DNA from: Pseudonocardia sp. TRM90224 | Lineage (GTDB): Bacteria; Actinomycetota; Actinomycetes; Mycobacteriales; Pseudonocardiaceae | Length of the DNA: 64,000 nucleotides | Direction of reading: 5' to 3' | Assembly (NCBI RefSeq): GCF_021245725.1 | Contig: NZ_JAJGSX010000015.1 | Location: 124,001-188,000, forward strand | In this document: positions 7,478-18,673 of the stretch, in pieces | Layout of the letters: each line of letters begins with the position of its first letter | How positions within the stretch are numbered: position 1 is the stretch's first letter | Program-made: the position numbers and the translations under genes | The notes under the pieces: generated by a model | The model's input: the letters and a program-made list of their open reading frames with translations, nothing else | The model's database searches: none | What the model was told of the DNA's origin: nothing

Positions 7478-8466
7478 CAAGGGAAGCGACGGCCCAACAA
7501 CGTCCCCGCAGCCACGCCGAGCACCAGCAACAACACGCCGCCACCCAGCCACGGCCGACTCACGTCGACCTTCCGCAACTCGTAGCCGATCTGCTCACCG
7601 AGCTGGTCGTACACGCCGCGCAGCTCCTCCTCCGTCGCCGCGGTGAAGAACTCACCACCCGACAGCTCCGCGATCCGCCGCAACGACGCATCGTCCACCG
7701 CAACCGGCGTCCGCTGCCCCGGGTTGATCTCGATCACCCCGTACTCCGTGCCGAACGAGATCGTCGACACCGGGATCTGCGCGTCCTTCGCCGCCCGCGC
7801 CGCAGTGAACGACCCCCGCGGCTCCTCCTCCGGCACCGGACCACTCGGCACCGTCTGCTTCCCGTCGCTCATCAACACGATCCGAGCAGGCGGCGGCCCC
7901 TCCGCCGACGCACCCGCGATCGCCTGCGAGAACGTCTCCACCGACTGCATCGCCGCGAAGATCGCCTCACCCGTCGCCGTCGACTCCGACAACTTCAGGT
8001 TGTCCACCGCACGCTTCACCGGCTCCCGATCAGCCGTCGGCGACACCAGCACCGCCGCCGTACCCGAGAACGACACCAACCCCAGGTTCACCCCCGGCGT
8101 CAACTGGTCGGCGAACGCCTTCGCCGCAGCCTGCGCCGCAGCCAACCGGCTCGGCTCGACGTCCGTCGCCTGCATCGACAACGACACATCGATCACCAGC
8201 ACCACCGTCGCCCGGTTCCGCGGCACCCGCGCCTCGGCCTCCGGACCCGCCAACGCCACCGTCAACACCGCCAACGCCAGGATCAACGCCGCCGCCGGCA
8301 CGTGCCGGTACCAGCCAGGACGCTTCGGCGCGATCCGCTCGAGCAGCTCCAGGTTCGTGAACGTCACCGCATCACGGCGCCGACGCCACAGCAGCACCAG
8401 GTAGCCGACCACCAGGGCCGCCACCACCAGCAGCAACGCCAGCCACCACGGATTAGAGAACGTCAA
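7477..8466 (-). CDS. Membrane-anchored von Willebrand factor A domain protein (Rv1481-like)
   Basis: About 329 aa. Two N-terminal membrane helices (about residues 8-28 and 57-75) flank a short basic segment LLERIAPKRPGWYRH. A VWA domain follows with the MIDAS triad Asp93-x-Ser95-x-Ser97 (VIDVSLSMQATDVEPSR), then TATGEAIF and PARIVLMSDGK. A final helix (LLLVLGVAAGTLL) precedes the C-terminus GRRFP. The TTG at 8466 overlaps the DUF58 stop and gives MTFSNPWWL, family-like; a GTG at 8484 is the alternative. MoxR/DUF58/VWA trios act as chaperone-like systems in cell-envelope processes. This is the downstream member of that trio. Confidence 0.85.
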   Translation of the reverse strand: MTFSNPWWLALLLVVAALVVGYLVLLWRRRRDAVTFTNLELLERIAPKRPGWYRHVPAAALILALAVLTVALAGPEAEARVPRNRATVVLVIDVSLSMQATDVEPSRLAAAQAAAKAFADQLTPGVNLGLVSFSGTAAVLVSPTADREPVKRAVDNLKLSESTATGEAIFAAMQSVETFSQAIAGASAEGPPPARIVLMSDGKQTVPSGPVPEEEPRGSFTAARAAKDAQIPVSTISFGTEYGVIEINPGQRTPVAVDDASLRRIAELSGGEFFTAATEEELRGVYDQLGEQIGYELRKVDVSRPWLGGGVLLLVLGVAAGTLLGRRFP

Positions 8467-9455
8467 CGCGACCCACCGGACCACATCCGCTTGCGCGCCA
8501 ACGCGAACCGCACCACGTCCGCAACCCAGTCCGAATCGGTCCGCAACGTCAAGTGCGCCGCGCCGCACCGCCGCAACGTCGTCGCCACCAGATCCCGGTG
8601 CGCCGCGGCCGCCGCCGCGAACTCCCTGCGCAGCAACGGCGTCGTCACCACCTCACGCTGACGCCCCGTCTCCGGATCCGCGAGCACCACCGTCCCGACA
8701 TCCGGCAGCTCCAGCTCACGCGGATCCAGCACCTCGACGGCCAGCAGCTCGTGCCGCGCCGACAACGCACGCAGCGGCCGCTCCCACTCCGTATCACCCA
8801 GGAAGTCCGAGATCACCACGGCCAACCCGCGCCGCCTCGGCGGCCGCCGCAGCTGCTCCACCGCCGCCGCCAGATCACCCCGCGTCCCCTCCGGCGCCCG
8901 CGGTGTCTCCGCGACCTTCCGCAACATCCCCCGCGCGTACGCCAAACCGCCCCGCGCCGGGATCCGCACCGTCCGCTCACCCGTCGCCACCAACGCACCG
9001 ATCCGGTTCCCACCACCGCGGGTCAGGTGCGTCACCGCCGCCAACGCCGCGATCGCCAGGTCACGCTTCTCGCACGACGCCGTCCCGAAATCCAGGCTCG
9101 GCGAAAGGTCCAGCACCACCCACGTCTCCAGCTCGCGGTCGGCGACCGTCTGCCGGACGTGCGCCTCCGTCGTGCGCGCCGTCACCGCCCAGTCCATCCG
9201 ACGCACGTCGTCACCGGGCTGGTAGAGCCGCGCCTCACCCGGCTCACTACCCGGCCCCGGCACCAGACCCAGGTGGTTGCCCTGCAACAGCCCGTCAAGC
9301 CGGCCCCGCACCACCAGCTCCAACGACCGCAGCGCCGCCTCCATCCGCCCGTCGCGGAACGACGGCGGCGACGTCGCGGGCCGCCGCCGGGCCGGCGGCG
9401 CTGTCGGTGGCGCCTGTCCAGGGACCTGACCCTCCTGGACGTCGGGCGATGTCAC
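8463..9455 (-). CDS. DUF58 domain-containing protein (Rv1480-like)
   Basis: 330-aa cytoplasmic protein. A Pro/Ala-rich N-terminal 35 residues precede the DUF58 core with LQGNHLGLVPGPGSEPGEARLYQPGDD, RRMDWAVTARTTEAHVRQ and TWVVLDLSPSLDFGT, a VWA-like fold with a DxSxS-type motif (Asp-Leu-Ser-Pro-Ser). VVISDFLGD and EVLDPRELELPD are also typical. The GTG at 9455 overlaps the moxR stop by four bases, so translation is coupled. It acts with the upstream MoxR ATPase and downstream VWA protein; the exact client in the envelope is not known. Confidence 0.88.
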   Translation of the reverse strand: MTSPDVQEGQVPGQAPPTAPPARRRPATSPPSFRDGRMEAALRSLELVVRGRLDGLLQGNHLGLVPGPGSEPGEARLYQPGDDVRRMDWAVTARTTEAHVRQTVADRELETWVVLDLSPSLDFGTASCEKRDLAIAALAAVTHLTRGGGNRIGALVATGERTVRIPARGGLAYARGMLRKVAETPRAPEGTRGDLAAAVEQLRRPPRRRGLAVVISDFLGDTEWERPLRALSARHELLAVEVLDPRELELPDVGTVVLADPETGRQREVVTTPLLRREFAAAAAAHRDLVATTLRRCGAAHLTLRTDSDWVADVVRFALARKRMWSGGSR

Positions 9456-10492
9456 GCCGGCGCGCCCGCCGAGCTGAACGGCTGCGGACCCGCCTGCGGC
9501 CGCGCGCTCACCTGCGGCAACGGCACCGTCGCAAGCACCCGCGAGATGATGTGATCCATCGGCACCGCATCCGCGACCGCGTCGTAGGAGAGCACCAACC
9601 GGTGCCGCAGCACGTCGGGCGCCACATCCAGCACGTCCTGCGGCAGCACGTAATCGCGGCCCCTGACCAGCGCCAACGCCCGCGCCGCCGCCACGATCCC
9701 CAACGTCGCACGTGGCGACGCCCCGTACGACACCCAGCCTGCGATGTCGGCGAGACCGTGCTCAGCCGGTGTACGGGTCGCCACGACAAGCCGCACCACG
9801 TAGTCGACCAGCGCGTGGTGCACGAACACCCGCGACGCCACGCCCTGGAGCCGGACGAGCTCCTCCGGGTCGATCACCTGCTGCGCGACGGGCGGCTCCG
9901 CGCCCATCCGGTAGACGATCTCCCGTTCCTCCTCGACGTTCGGGTACTCCACGATGATCTTGAAGAGGAACCGGTCGCGCTGCGCCTCCGGCAGCGGGTA
10001 CACACCCTCGTTCTCGATCGGGTTCTGCGTCGCGAGCACCAGGAACGGCTCCGGCATCGGGAACGTCTTCCCACCGATCGACAGGTGCCGCTCCGCCATC
10101 ACCTCGAGCATCGCCGACTGCACCTTCGCCGGCGCCCGGTTGATCTCGTCGGCGAGCACGAAGTTCGCCACCACCGGACCCAGCTCGACGTCGAACTCCT
10201 CACGCCCCTGCCGGTAGATCCGCGTACCCAGGATGTCGGCCGGCACCAGGTCGGGCGTGAACTGCAACCGGGCGAACGACCCGCCCACCACTTTCGCCAC
10301 CGTCTCGACAGCGAGGGTCTTCGCCACCCCGGGCACACCCTCCAGCAGCAGGTGACCCTTCGCCAGCAGCCCGACGAGCATCCGCTCGACAAGACGATCC
10401 TGGCCGACGATCACCCGCTTGATCTCGAACACGACGCGCTCGAGGCGCTCACCCTCACGGGCCGGACTGGGGACGGACTCCTGCGAGCTCAC
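9452..10492 (-). CDS. moxR: MoxR family AAA+ ATPase (Rv1479-like)
   Basis: 346-aa AAA+ ATPase of the MoxR proper subfamily. Walker A is GVPGVAKT (residues 52-59), Walker B is FVLADEIN with Asp115-Glu116, and the sensor region is ATQNPIENEGVYPLPEAQRDRF. The C-terminal lid has VRLVVATR and ASPRATLGIVAAARALAL. Such ATPases are thought to remodel or metallate clients with VWA partners. It heads the moxR-DUF58-VWA unit, whose genes overlap by 4 bp each. The start at 10492 begins MSSQESVPSPAREGERLERV. The 311-bp gap upstream holds two long palindromes and a GTCAATG dyad. Confidence 0.92.
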   Translation of the reverse strand: MSSQESVPSPAREGERLERVVFEIKRVIVGQDRLVERMLVGLLAKGHLLLEGVPGVAKTLAVETVAKVVGGSFARLQFTPDLVPADILGTRIYRQGREEFDVELGPVVANFVLADEINRAPAKVQSAMLEVMAERHLSIGGKTFPMPEPFLVLATQNPIENEGVYPLPEAQRDRFLFKIIVEYPNVEEEREIVYRMGAEPPVAQQVIDPEELVRLQGVASRVFVHHALVDYVVRLVVATRTPAEHGLADIAGWVSYGASPRATLGIVAAARALALVRGRDYVLPQDVLDVAPDVLRHRLVLSYDAVADAVPMDHIISRVLATVPLPQVSARPQAGPQPFSSAGAPA

Positions 10493-10613
10493 CCCGCCAT
10501 CTCACCCGCTACCCCGTGAGACGGAAGTGAGCTACCGCTCCGGACGGCGGCTACTCCCCCGTCCGGGCCTCCGCCGCCGGCGGAGGTCAATCTGTGATTG
10601 GCCAAAAGAAGGC

Positions 10614-10630
10614 GTCAATGATTCATTGAC
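10614..10630. promoter_or_regulatory. GTCAATG-ATT-CATTGAC palindrome upstream of moxR
   Basis: Perfect 7-bp inverted repeat, GTCAATG (10614-10620) and CATTGAC (10624-10630), 122 bp upstream of the moxR start. A looser relative, GGTCAAT-CTGTG-ATTGGCC, lies 20-30 bp away toward moxR. The context GGCGTCAATGnTTnATTGAC recurs at 17012, upstream of the TauE-like gene. This looks like a binding site for one unidentified regulator. Confidence 0.55.
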
Positions 10631-10644
10631 CAGTGAAGGAGTGT

Positions 10645-10714
10645 AACTTCCCCACCGTTTTGCCTACTTACAGACCTCGGAGCCCGTGCAGGTTGGCAAA
10701 ACGGTGGGGAAGTT
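10645..10714. repeat. Long palindrome, family 1 subtype II (copy 2 of 6)
   Basis: Perfect 20-bp inverted repeat, arms 10645-10664 and 10695-10714, with the family core AACTTCCCCACCGTTTTG followed by CC. The loop reads TACTTACAG...GTGCAGGTT, shared with copies at 38140 and 48297 but different from subtype I loops. It lies in the 311-bp gap between the nlpC 3' end and the moxR 5' end, 16 bp from copy 3. Confidence 0.9.
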
Positions 10715-10729
10715 CGTGGGTTCCACCCC

Positions 10730-10801
10730 GAAGTTCCCCACCGTTTTGGGTGGATGCGCGCTGTCAGAGCGCGCATGTGCACAAAACGGTAGGGAACTTC
10801 G
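10730..10801. repeat. Long palindrome, family 1 subtype I (copy 3 of 6)
   Basis: 20-bp inverted repeat with one mismatch, arms 10730-10749 and 10782-10801. The loop carries TGGATGCGCGC...GCGCGCATGTG, like the copy at 5317. It ends 3 bp from the stop of the NlpC/P60 gene. With copy 2 it forms a subtype II + subtype I pair, the same composition as the pair at 48215-48370. Confidence 0.9.
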
Positions 10802-10803
10802 GG

Positions 10804-12117
10804 TCAGAGCACGCGGGTGGCCTGCGGCAGCAGGCCCTTGGTGCGCAGCGGCGTCACGCGCACGCTCGCGCCGGTGTACGGCGCCTCGATCATCTTCCCG
10901 CCACCGATGAACATCGCGACGTGGTGGATGGGGGCGCCGCCGTTCTTGTAGAAGACCATGTCGCCCGGACGCAGGTCGGAGATCGGCACCTTCTGCCCCG
11001 CGTCGAACTGGTTGCGGCTCACCCGCGGCAACGACACGCCGGCCCCGCCGAACGCGTAGAGCATCAGCCCCGAGCAGTCGAAGCCCACCCGGTTCAGGGG
11101 CGACCCCAGCCCGTCCGGGATGCCCGTGGTGGGCCCGCGGCCCGTCCCGCCGCCCCACACGTACTGCACCCCCAGCTGCGACATCGCCCGGTCGATCACC
11201 CGCTGCACCGAGCCGCTGCCGCGCCCCACCGTCGCGCTGCCGCTCGCCGAGACCCGCTTCGCCGCGGCCTCCCGCTCGGCCCGCTCCCGCGCAGCCTGCT
11301 CGGCCGCCATCCGCTTCTGCCACTCGGTGAACGCCGCCCGCTGCTGGCGCAACCCGGCATCCGTCGACGCCGCGGCGTCCAGCGCACGCTGCACGCCCAC
11401 CCGCTCCGACGCCAGCTCAGCCAGCTCAGCGGTGTGCTGTCGCGCGGCCTGGTCGGCAACGGCCACGGCGGCATCGGCCGTCGCCTTCGCCGACTGCGCC
11501 ACACCCTCGCGCCGCTGTGCCTCCTCCACAGCGGCCCGCGCCGCCGCATCGGCGTTCGCCTTGTCGACCCGCGCCCGCTCCAACCCGTCCTGCGCCGCCA
11601 GCTGGCTGCGCGCGATCAGGTCGTTCATCTCCGCGCGCGCGATCAGGTCCTCGGGGCTCGTCGCACCCGTCAGCAGACCGAGCGGGCCCGTGTCCATCCC
11701 CTGCTGGTACGTCGCGGTGACGAACGCGTCCAGCCGCGCCCGCGCGTGGTCGATCGCCACCGTCGCGGCGTCGGTCTCGACCCGCGCCGCGGCCGCCTGC
11801 TCCTTCGCCAGCGCCGCCGCCGACCGCGCCGACTGCAGGTCGACGAGCGCGGCCTCGGCCGACTCCCGCTGCGCCGCCAGCGCCGCCTGCACGTCGTCGG
11901 TGCGGCTGTCGAGGTCCGCCAGCTGAGTCGTCAACCGCGCGACCTCGTCGGCCTGCCTGCTCACCCCCTGCTGCGAGCGCTGCAGCTCGTCGTCGCTGGG
12001 GTTGGGCGGCGGGGTCGGCTGCGCCGCCGCAGCGGGCGCCAGCAGCGCGGCGGCCAGCAACCCGACCACCGTCAGGCCGATGACGCGCCCGGACCGCCGC
12101 ACGACCCCTCCCAGCAT
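10804..12117 (-). CDS. Secreted NlpC/P60 peptidoglycan endopeptidase, RipA-like
   Basis: 437-aa exported cell-wall hydrolase predicted to cut D-Glu-meso-DAP peptide bonds during septum resolution. A signal peptide (residues 1-32, VIGLTVVGLLAAALLAPAAAAQ) precedes a long coiled coil of about 250 residues (QADEVARLTTQLADLDSRTDD onward). The C-terminal NlpC/P60 domain has catalytic Cys348 in FDCSGLM, His399 in IHHVAMFIG and GDMVFYKNG. The ATG at 12117 starts MLGGVVRRSGR; 19 upstream codons lack signal-peptide character. The position next to moxR mirrors ripA-Rv1479 in Mycobacterium. In RipA the coil restrains the enzyme; here that is inference. Confidence 0.9.
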   Translation of the reverse strand: MLGGVVRRSGRVIGLTVVGLLAAALLAPAAAAQPTPPPNPSDDELQRSQQGVSRQADEVARLTTQLADLDSRTDDVQAALAAQRESAEAALVDLQSARSAAALAKEQAAAARVETDAATVAIDHARARLDAFVTATYQQGMDTGPLGLLTGATSPEDLIARAEMNDLIARSQLAAQDGLERARVDKANADAAARAAVEEAQRREGVAQSAKATADAAVAVADQAARQHTAELAELASERVGVQRALDAAASTDAGLRQQRAAFTEWQKRMAAEQAARERAEREAAAKRVSASGSATVGRGSGSVQRVIDRAMSQLGVQYVWGGGTGRGPTTGIPDGLGSPLNRVGFDCSGLMLYAFGGAGVSLPRVSRNQFDAGQKVPISDLRPGDMVFYKNGGAPIHHVAMFIGGGKMIEAPYTGASVRVTPLRTKGLLPQATRVL

Positions 12118-12331
12118 GATCGTTGTGAGCGATCGAACTGTGCCATTCGGGTCGCCGCAGATCCGGCGGCACACGCCCGTCCCCGATCAACATCCACCAC
12201 ATGGGGGAACGCGCACGCCCCAACCGACCCTATTTGCCCAGGTCCAATGCGTACTTCCACGGACGATTCGCGCCTCTGTCTCGCTGACACTCGAAACCTG
12301 CCCGCAGCGGGCGACGGCCGAGGAGGCATCC

Positions 12332-13885
12332 ATGACGAACTACGGACCACCAGGAGGGCCACCGCCGCCCCATCAGCCCTACCAGGGACAGCGACCCGAC
12401 GACCCCACAACATCCGTGTTGCCGGCAGGCGGCTACCGAACACCGCCCGGCGCGTTCCCACCCCGCCCCACGCAGCACTACCCACAGCAGTACCCGCAGG
12501 AGCAGTACGCGCCGCAGCAGTACCAAACGGTCCCCACGCAGCGGCAACCCGTAGACGCCCCGCCGCCGGCCTGGCAACCGCAGGGTCCGAGCTGGGGCGG
12601 CCCTCCCCCGCCACCGCCGGGCGGCACCACGCCGGCGCCGCGGCGCAAGCGCGGCCTCGTCATCACCGCGATCCTCACGGTCCTGCTGCTCGGCGCAGGA
12701 ACGTTCTTCGCGTTCATCTACTTCGGCCCCCGTGACGGCGGCACCAGCACGCCCGGCGAGGCCGTCACCCTGCTCGCCTCCGACCTGGCCGAGGGCAGGC
12801 CGCTCGACGCCTACAGCCGGTTCCACCCCGCCGAGGTCCGCGCGGCCACCGACATCACCGACGCCGTCACCACGGAGCTCAAGCGCCTCGAAGTGCTGCG
12901 CCCCGACGCCGACCCCACCGCCTCGTACAGCTCGCTGAGCGTCACCGACCTGCGCTTCGACGACGCCGCGGCCGAGAAGGTCCGGGACAACGTAGTGATC
13001 AACAAGCTGGTCGCCGGCAAGATCACGTTCGCCTCCGACCCCGCGAAGCTCCCGTTCACCGACTCCTTCCGCGAGGCCGCCTTCCCCGACGGCATCCCGA
13101 TGAGCGAGACGACCCCGCTGGACATCACCGAGATCGTCCGCGCGCAGGGTGAGCCCATCCGCGTCGCGACCGTGCAGGTCAACGGCAAGTGGTACGTCAG
13201 CGCCCTCTACACCGCGGCCGACTACGCCCTGCGCGCCGCCGGCAAGCCGTGGCCGACCACCACCATCGCCGCCCGCGGCGCAGCCGACCCGGAATCCGCG
13301 CTGCGCGAGACCGTGCAGGCCGCACTCGACCTCGACGTGCGCCGCCTCATCGAGCTCGCCCCGCCGGAGGAGCTGCAGGTGCTGCACGACGTCGGCGACG
13401 CCATCGCCACCGGTCCCGCGCAACCGAGCGGCCTGAAGATCGTCGAGCTCGAGACCACCTCGACGGCGGTCACGGGCGGCACGGCCCTGCGCCCCACCTC
13501 CGCCGTCGTCGAGACCCCGACCGGTGACCGCATCGCGTTCCAGCGCGACGGCGACTGCTTCACCATCACGGTCCCCGACAGCCCGCCCCGGCGCACGTGC
13601 CAGGACGAGCTGCTCAACTCGGCCGGGCTGGGATCCCCGGGTCCGCGTTCCAAAGGCTCCACGGGTCTGGGCTCCGCAGGTCTGGGCTCCACAGGTTTGG
13701 GCGGTCCCTCGTCGACCGTCACACCGAAGATCGCCAAGGCACTGCTCGACCTCAAGGTCGTCACGGTCGAGAACGGCGGCACGCACTTCGTCAGCCCGCT
13801 CCGCACGGTCGGCACCCTCTATGTCGACGTGCTCAAGGCGCTCACCCCGGAGGACGTGCGGGAGTTGGTCAAGGCCAGCCGGTAG
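12332..13885 (+). CDS. Proline/glutamine-rich single-pass membrane protein, function unknown
   Basis: 517 aa. The N-terminal 105 residues are Pro/Gln/Tyr-rich (PQQYPQEQYAPQQYQ, then GGPPPPPPGG). They are followed by a basic stop (RRKRG), one membrane helix (LVITAILTVLLLGAGTFFAFIYF, residues about 109-131) and a large extracytoplasmic region. That region contains two apparent repeats of a small alpha/beta module and a Cys pair (DCFTI, RRTCQDE). A Gly/Ser/Leu tandem repeat lies near residues 435-460. The ATG at 12332 has AGGAGG 6 bp upstream. It is divergent from the NlpC gene, occupying the slot of the small membrane gene between ripA and acn in mycobacteria, but is not recognisably homologous. 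I do not assign a function. Confidence 0.8.
   Translation: MTNYGPPGGPPPPHQPYQGQRPDDPTTSVLPAGGYRTPPGAFPPRPTQHYPQQYPQEQYAPQQYQTVPTQRQPVDAPPPAWQPQGPSWGGPPPPPPGGTTPAPRRKRGLVITAILTVLLLGAGTFFAFIYFGPRDGGTSTPGEAVTLLASDLAEGRPLDAYSRFHPAEVRAATDITDAVTTELKRLEVLRPDADPTASYSSLSVTDLRFDDAAAEKVRDNVVINKLVAGKITFASDPAKLPFTDSFREAAFPDGIPMSETTPLDITEIVRAQGEPIRVATVQVNGKWYVSALYTAADYALRAAGKPWPTTTIAARGAADPESALRETVQAALDLDVRRLIELAPPEELQVLHDVGDAIATGPAQPSGLKIVELETTSTAVTGGTALRPTSAVVETPTGDRIAFQRDGDCFTITVPDSPPRRTCQDELLNSAGLGSPGPRSKGSTGLGSAGLGSTGLGGPSSTVTPKIAKALLDLKVVTVENGGTHFVSPLRTVGTLYVDVLKALTPEDVRELVKASR
13664..13708 (+). repeat. In-frame 15-bp tandem repeat inside the membrane-protein gene
   Basis: Three consecutive units of 15 bp, GGTCTGGGCTCCGCA (13664-13678), GGTCTGGGCTCCACA (13679-13693) and a diverged third, encode a Gly-Leu-Gly-Ser-Thr/Ala run. 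The multiple of three keeps the frame, so copy number could vary between strains without breaking the protein. Confidence 0.8.
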
Positions 13886-13900
13886 GTCACCGGCATTCGA

Positions 13901-13951
13901 GGGGTGGCATCGGCAGCGGCTTTCAGGGAGCACCGCTGCCGATGCCACCCC
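13901..13951. terminator. Strong stem-loop 3' of the membrane-protein gene
   Basis: Perfect 19-bp stem (13901-13919 with 13933-13951; GGGGTGGCATCGGCAGCGG and its complement) with a 13-base loop, 16 bp after the stop at 13885. No T-tract follows, as is common for high-GC actinobacterial terminators. It separates this gene from the aconitase promoter. Confidence 0.7.
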
Positions 13952-13978
13952 GTTCCTCTGCTCACCCCGACTCGACGA

Positions 13979-14004
13979 GCAAACAGGACAAGCGTACTGT
14001 TTGC
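13979..14004. promoter_or_regulatory. AcnR-type operator upstream of aconitase
   Basis: Inverted repeat with 11-bp arms and one mismatch, 13979-13989 and 13994-14004 (GCAAACAGGAC / GTACTGTTTGC). The central 16 bases (13984-13999) read CAGGAC-aagc-GTACTG and fit CAGNACnnncGTACTG, the site I recall for the corynebacterial aconitase repressor AcnR. It lies 95 bp upstream of the acn start. An AcnR-like TetR gene is present at 26535, not beside acn. Confidence 0.8.
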
Positions 14005-14098
14005 GGTGACGGGGTCCACGCAGCCGCCCAGGCGTCGGTGCGCAAGACTCCGGACAACCGAGTCTCTAGCGCCCACCACCGCCAGGAGGAACGTCATC

Positions 14099-16909
<2,811 letters not shown>

Positions 16910-16929
16910 CCCACTCCCCCGCTCCGCCG

Positions 16930-16959
16930 GCGGCGGGCAGCCTTCGGGCTGCCCGCCGC
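16930..16959 (+). terminator. UUCG-tetraloop terminator hairpin of acn
   Basis: Perfect 13-bp stem, 16930-16942 with 16947-16959 (GCGGCGGGCAGCC and complement), closed by TTCG between C and G, the extra-stable C(UUCG)G tetraloop. It starts 21 bp after the acn stop. There is no U-tract, as in many actinobacterial terminators. Confidence 0.85.
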
Positions 16960-17011
16960 TCGTCGTTCCCGGCCGACCCTCGGGTCGCCGAATGGTTGTC
17001 GGAACGATGGC

Positions 17012-17028
17012 GTCAATGTTTGATTGAC
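17012..17028. promoter_or_regulatory. GTCAAT-GTTTG-ATTGAC palindrome upstream of the TauE-like gene
   Basis: Inverted repeat GTCAAT (17012-17017) and ATTGAC (17023-17028), 50 bp upstream of the GTG at 17078. It shares the longer context GGCGTCAATGnTTnATTGAC with the site at 10614, and lies in the only AT-rich stretch of this gap (GATATTGCTTTTAACA follows), which is probably the promoter. Confidence 0.55.
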
Positions 17029-17077
17029 AGATGATATTGCTTTTAACAGAGCAGACGTCGCCGGTTAGCGTGGCCGG

Positions 17078-17788
17078 GTGGTCATTGCTCTCGCCGGTGT
17101 TGTCGTCACGCTCGGGGCCCTCGTGCAGGGCTCCGTCGGTTTCGGGCTCGCCCTCGTGGCGGCACCGCTGATGGCGTTGCTCGACCCCACGCTCGTCCCG
17201 GTGCCCCTCCTGCTGCTCACCTCCGTGCACGCCGTGCTGACCCTGTCGCGCGAGCACACCGACACCCACTGGGCTGGCGTCGGTTGGGCCCTGCTCGGCC
17301 GGGTGCCTGGCGTCGCGATCGGCGCGATGGCGGTGGCGTTGCTGCCGGTCAGGCTGTTCATCGCGGTCGTCGCGATCATCGTGCTGGCCTGCGCGGGCCT
17401 GTCCGCCCTGCGGTGGAGCCCACGGCCCACCGTCCCCGCGCTCCTGGTCGCCGGGGTCGTCTCCGGGGCCGGCGGCACGGCGGCGTCGATCGGCGGGCCG
17501 CCGGTCGCACTGCTCTACCAGGCTGAACACGGCGCGAGGGTGCGCGCGACGATGGCCGCGTACTTCACGGCCGGCTCGGTGCTCTCCGTCGGCGGCCTCG
17601 CCCTCGCCGGCGCCGTCACCGCAGAAGCCACCAGCACAGCCGCGCTGCTGCTGCCGTTCATGATCGTCGGCTTCCTGCTCTCCGGGCCGGCCCGCCGGTT
17701 CCTCGACCGCGGCTGGGTCCGCCCCGCCGTCCTCACCGTCGCCGGAGGCGGCGCGATCGCGTTGCTGGTCGCCGCCGCGATCGGTTGA
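17078..17788 (+). CDS. TauE/SafE (DUF81) family membrane permease
   Basis: 236-aa polytopic membrane protein with about seven or eight helices. It shows TauE/SafE family features: an N-terminal GxxVQGSVGFGLALVAAPLMAL repeat and a second-half counterpart GVVSGAGGTAASIGGPPVALLY. Members are proposed to export sulfite, sulfoacetate or other organosulfonates. Substrate here is unknown. The GTG at 17078 is supported by the family's hydrophobic first helix starting at once. The upstream palindrome at 17012 suggests regulation. It stands alone; the next gene starts 51 bp later and is unrelated. Confidence 0.82.
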   Translation: MVIALAGVVVTLGALVQGSVGFGLALVAAPLMALLDPTLVPVPLLLLTSVHAVLTLSREHTDTHWAGVGWALLGRVPGVAIGAMAVALLPVRLFIAVVAIIVLACAGLSALRWSPRPTVPALLVAGVVSGAGGTAASIGGPPVALLYQAEHGARVRATMAAYFTAGSVLSVGGLALAGAVTAEATSTAALLLPFMIVGFLLSGPARRFLDRGWVRPAVLTVAGGGAIALLVAAAIG

Positions 17789-17839
17789 CGTCCACCACAG
17801 CGATCCCGCCTTGAACGCTCCGACGTGCACAATCGATCT

Positions 17840-18673
17840 ATGGTGATCCGTTCGACGGTGCCGGCACCACCCGCGGCCGCGTTGCGTGCCGGGACCGGCG
17901 AGCCCGTGCTCCTGCTGCACCCCTACTCGCTCTCGCACCACGTCTGGCGCGACGTGGCCGCCGATCTCGCCTCGACGTACGACGTCTACGCGCCGACGCT
18001 GCCCGGACACTGGGGCGGCCCCCCGCTGCACGCCCGCGACGTCGACATCACGCACCTCACCGACGGCGTCGAGCGGCTCCTCGACGAGGCCGGCTGGGAC
18101 ACCTGCCACGTCGTCGGCAACTCCCTCGGCGGCTGGCTCGCCTTCGAGCTCGCCCGGCGCGGCCGCGCCCGCAGCGTCACAGGAATCGCACCGGCCGGGG
18201 GGTGGGCCAGCCCGTCGCTCGCCCAGCTCGCGATCGGCGGCCGCTTCCTCGCCGCCTACCCCGGCATCGTCGCGCTCACCCCGCGCGCCACCCGCGATGT
18301 CGTGCTGCGCCGCACGTTCCTCCAACGGGCGTTCATGCGCACGTTGAGCTACGACGCCTCCGCGGTCGCACCCACCGACGTCGACCGGCTCGTCGAGTCG
18401 GTCGTCGGGTGCCGCGGCTACCTGCCGCTGCTCTGGTCGGTGCTGCGCAACGGCGCGGCCGTCCGGCTGGACGGCGTGCACTGCCCGGCCCACCTGGTGC
18501 TGTGCGACGAGGACACGCTCATCCCGCCGCGCCGCTACTCCGCGCTCTTCCTCGACCAGCTCCACGACGCCCGGGTCACCCGCCTACCCGGGGTCGGGCA
18601 CGTCCCGATGCTGGAGAACCCGCAGCTCGTCGCCACCACCATCCGGGCCTTCTTGACGACAGTCATCACCTGA
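17840..18673 (+). CDS. Alpha/beta-fold hydrolase
   Basis: 277-aa serine hydrolase with the classical order of motifs: oxyanion-region PVLLLHPYSLSHHVW, nucleophile elbow VVGNSLGGWLAFELA (Gly-Asn-Ser-Leu-Gly, Ser about residue 98), acid residue in LVLCDEDTLIPPRRY and catalytic His in LPGVGHVPMLENPQLV. A cap domain lies between (RDVVLRRTFLQRAFM). The substrate is unknown. I chose the ATG at 17840; a GTG at 17825 would add five residues. Its 3' end overlaps the 3' end of the convergent GntR-TetR gene by 8 bp. Confidence 0.85.
   Translation: MVIRSTVPAPPAAALRAGTGEPVLLLHPYSLSHHVWRDVAADLASTYDVYAPTLPGHWGGPPLHARDVDITHLTDGVERLLDEAGWDTCHVVGNSLGGWLAFELARRGRARSVTGIAPAGGWASPSLAQLAIGGRFLAAYPGIVALTPRATRDVVLRRTFLQRAFMRTLSYDASAVAPTDVDRLVESVVGCRGYLPLLWSVLRNGAAVRLDGVHCPAHLVLCDEDTLIPPRRYSALFLDQLHDARVTRLPGVGHVPMLENPQLVATTIRAFLTTVIT

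Noticed and set aside
6283..8661. 792-codon plus-strand frame opposite fabG1, VOC and VWA
   Set aside because: Antisense shadow; consists of Arg/His/Pro low-complexity sequence without any domain.
12118..12331. Possible c-di-AMP (ydaO) riboswitch upstream of the NlpC/P60 gene
   Set aside because: Such riboswitches precede many actinobacterial cell-wall hydrolases, but I could not find the conserved helices on the minus strand; only a short GATCG/CGATC stem at 12118-12134 is visible.
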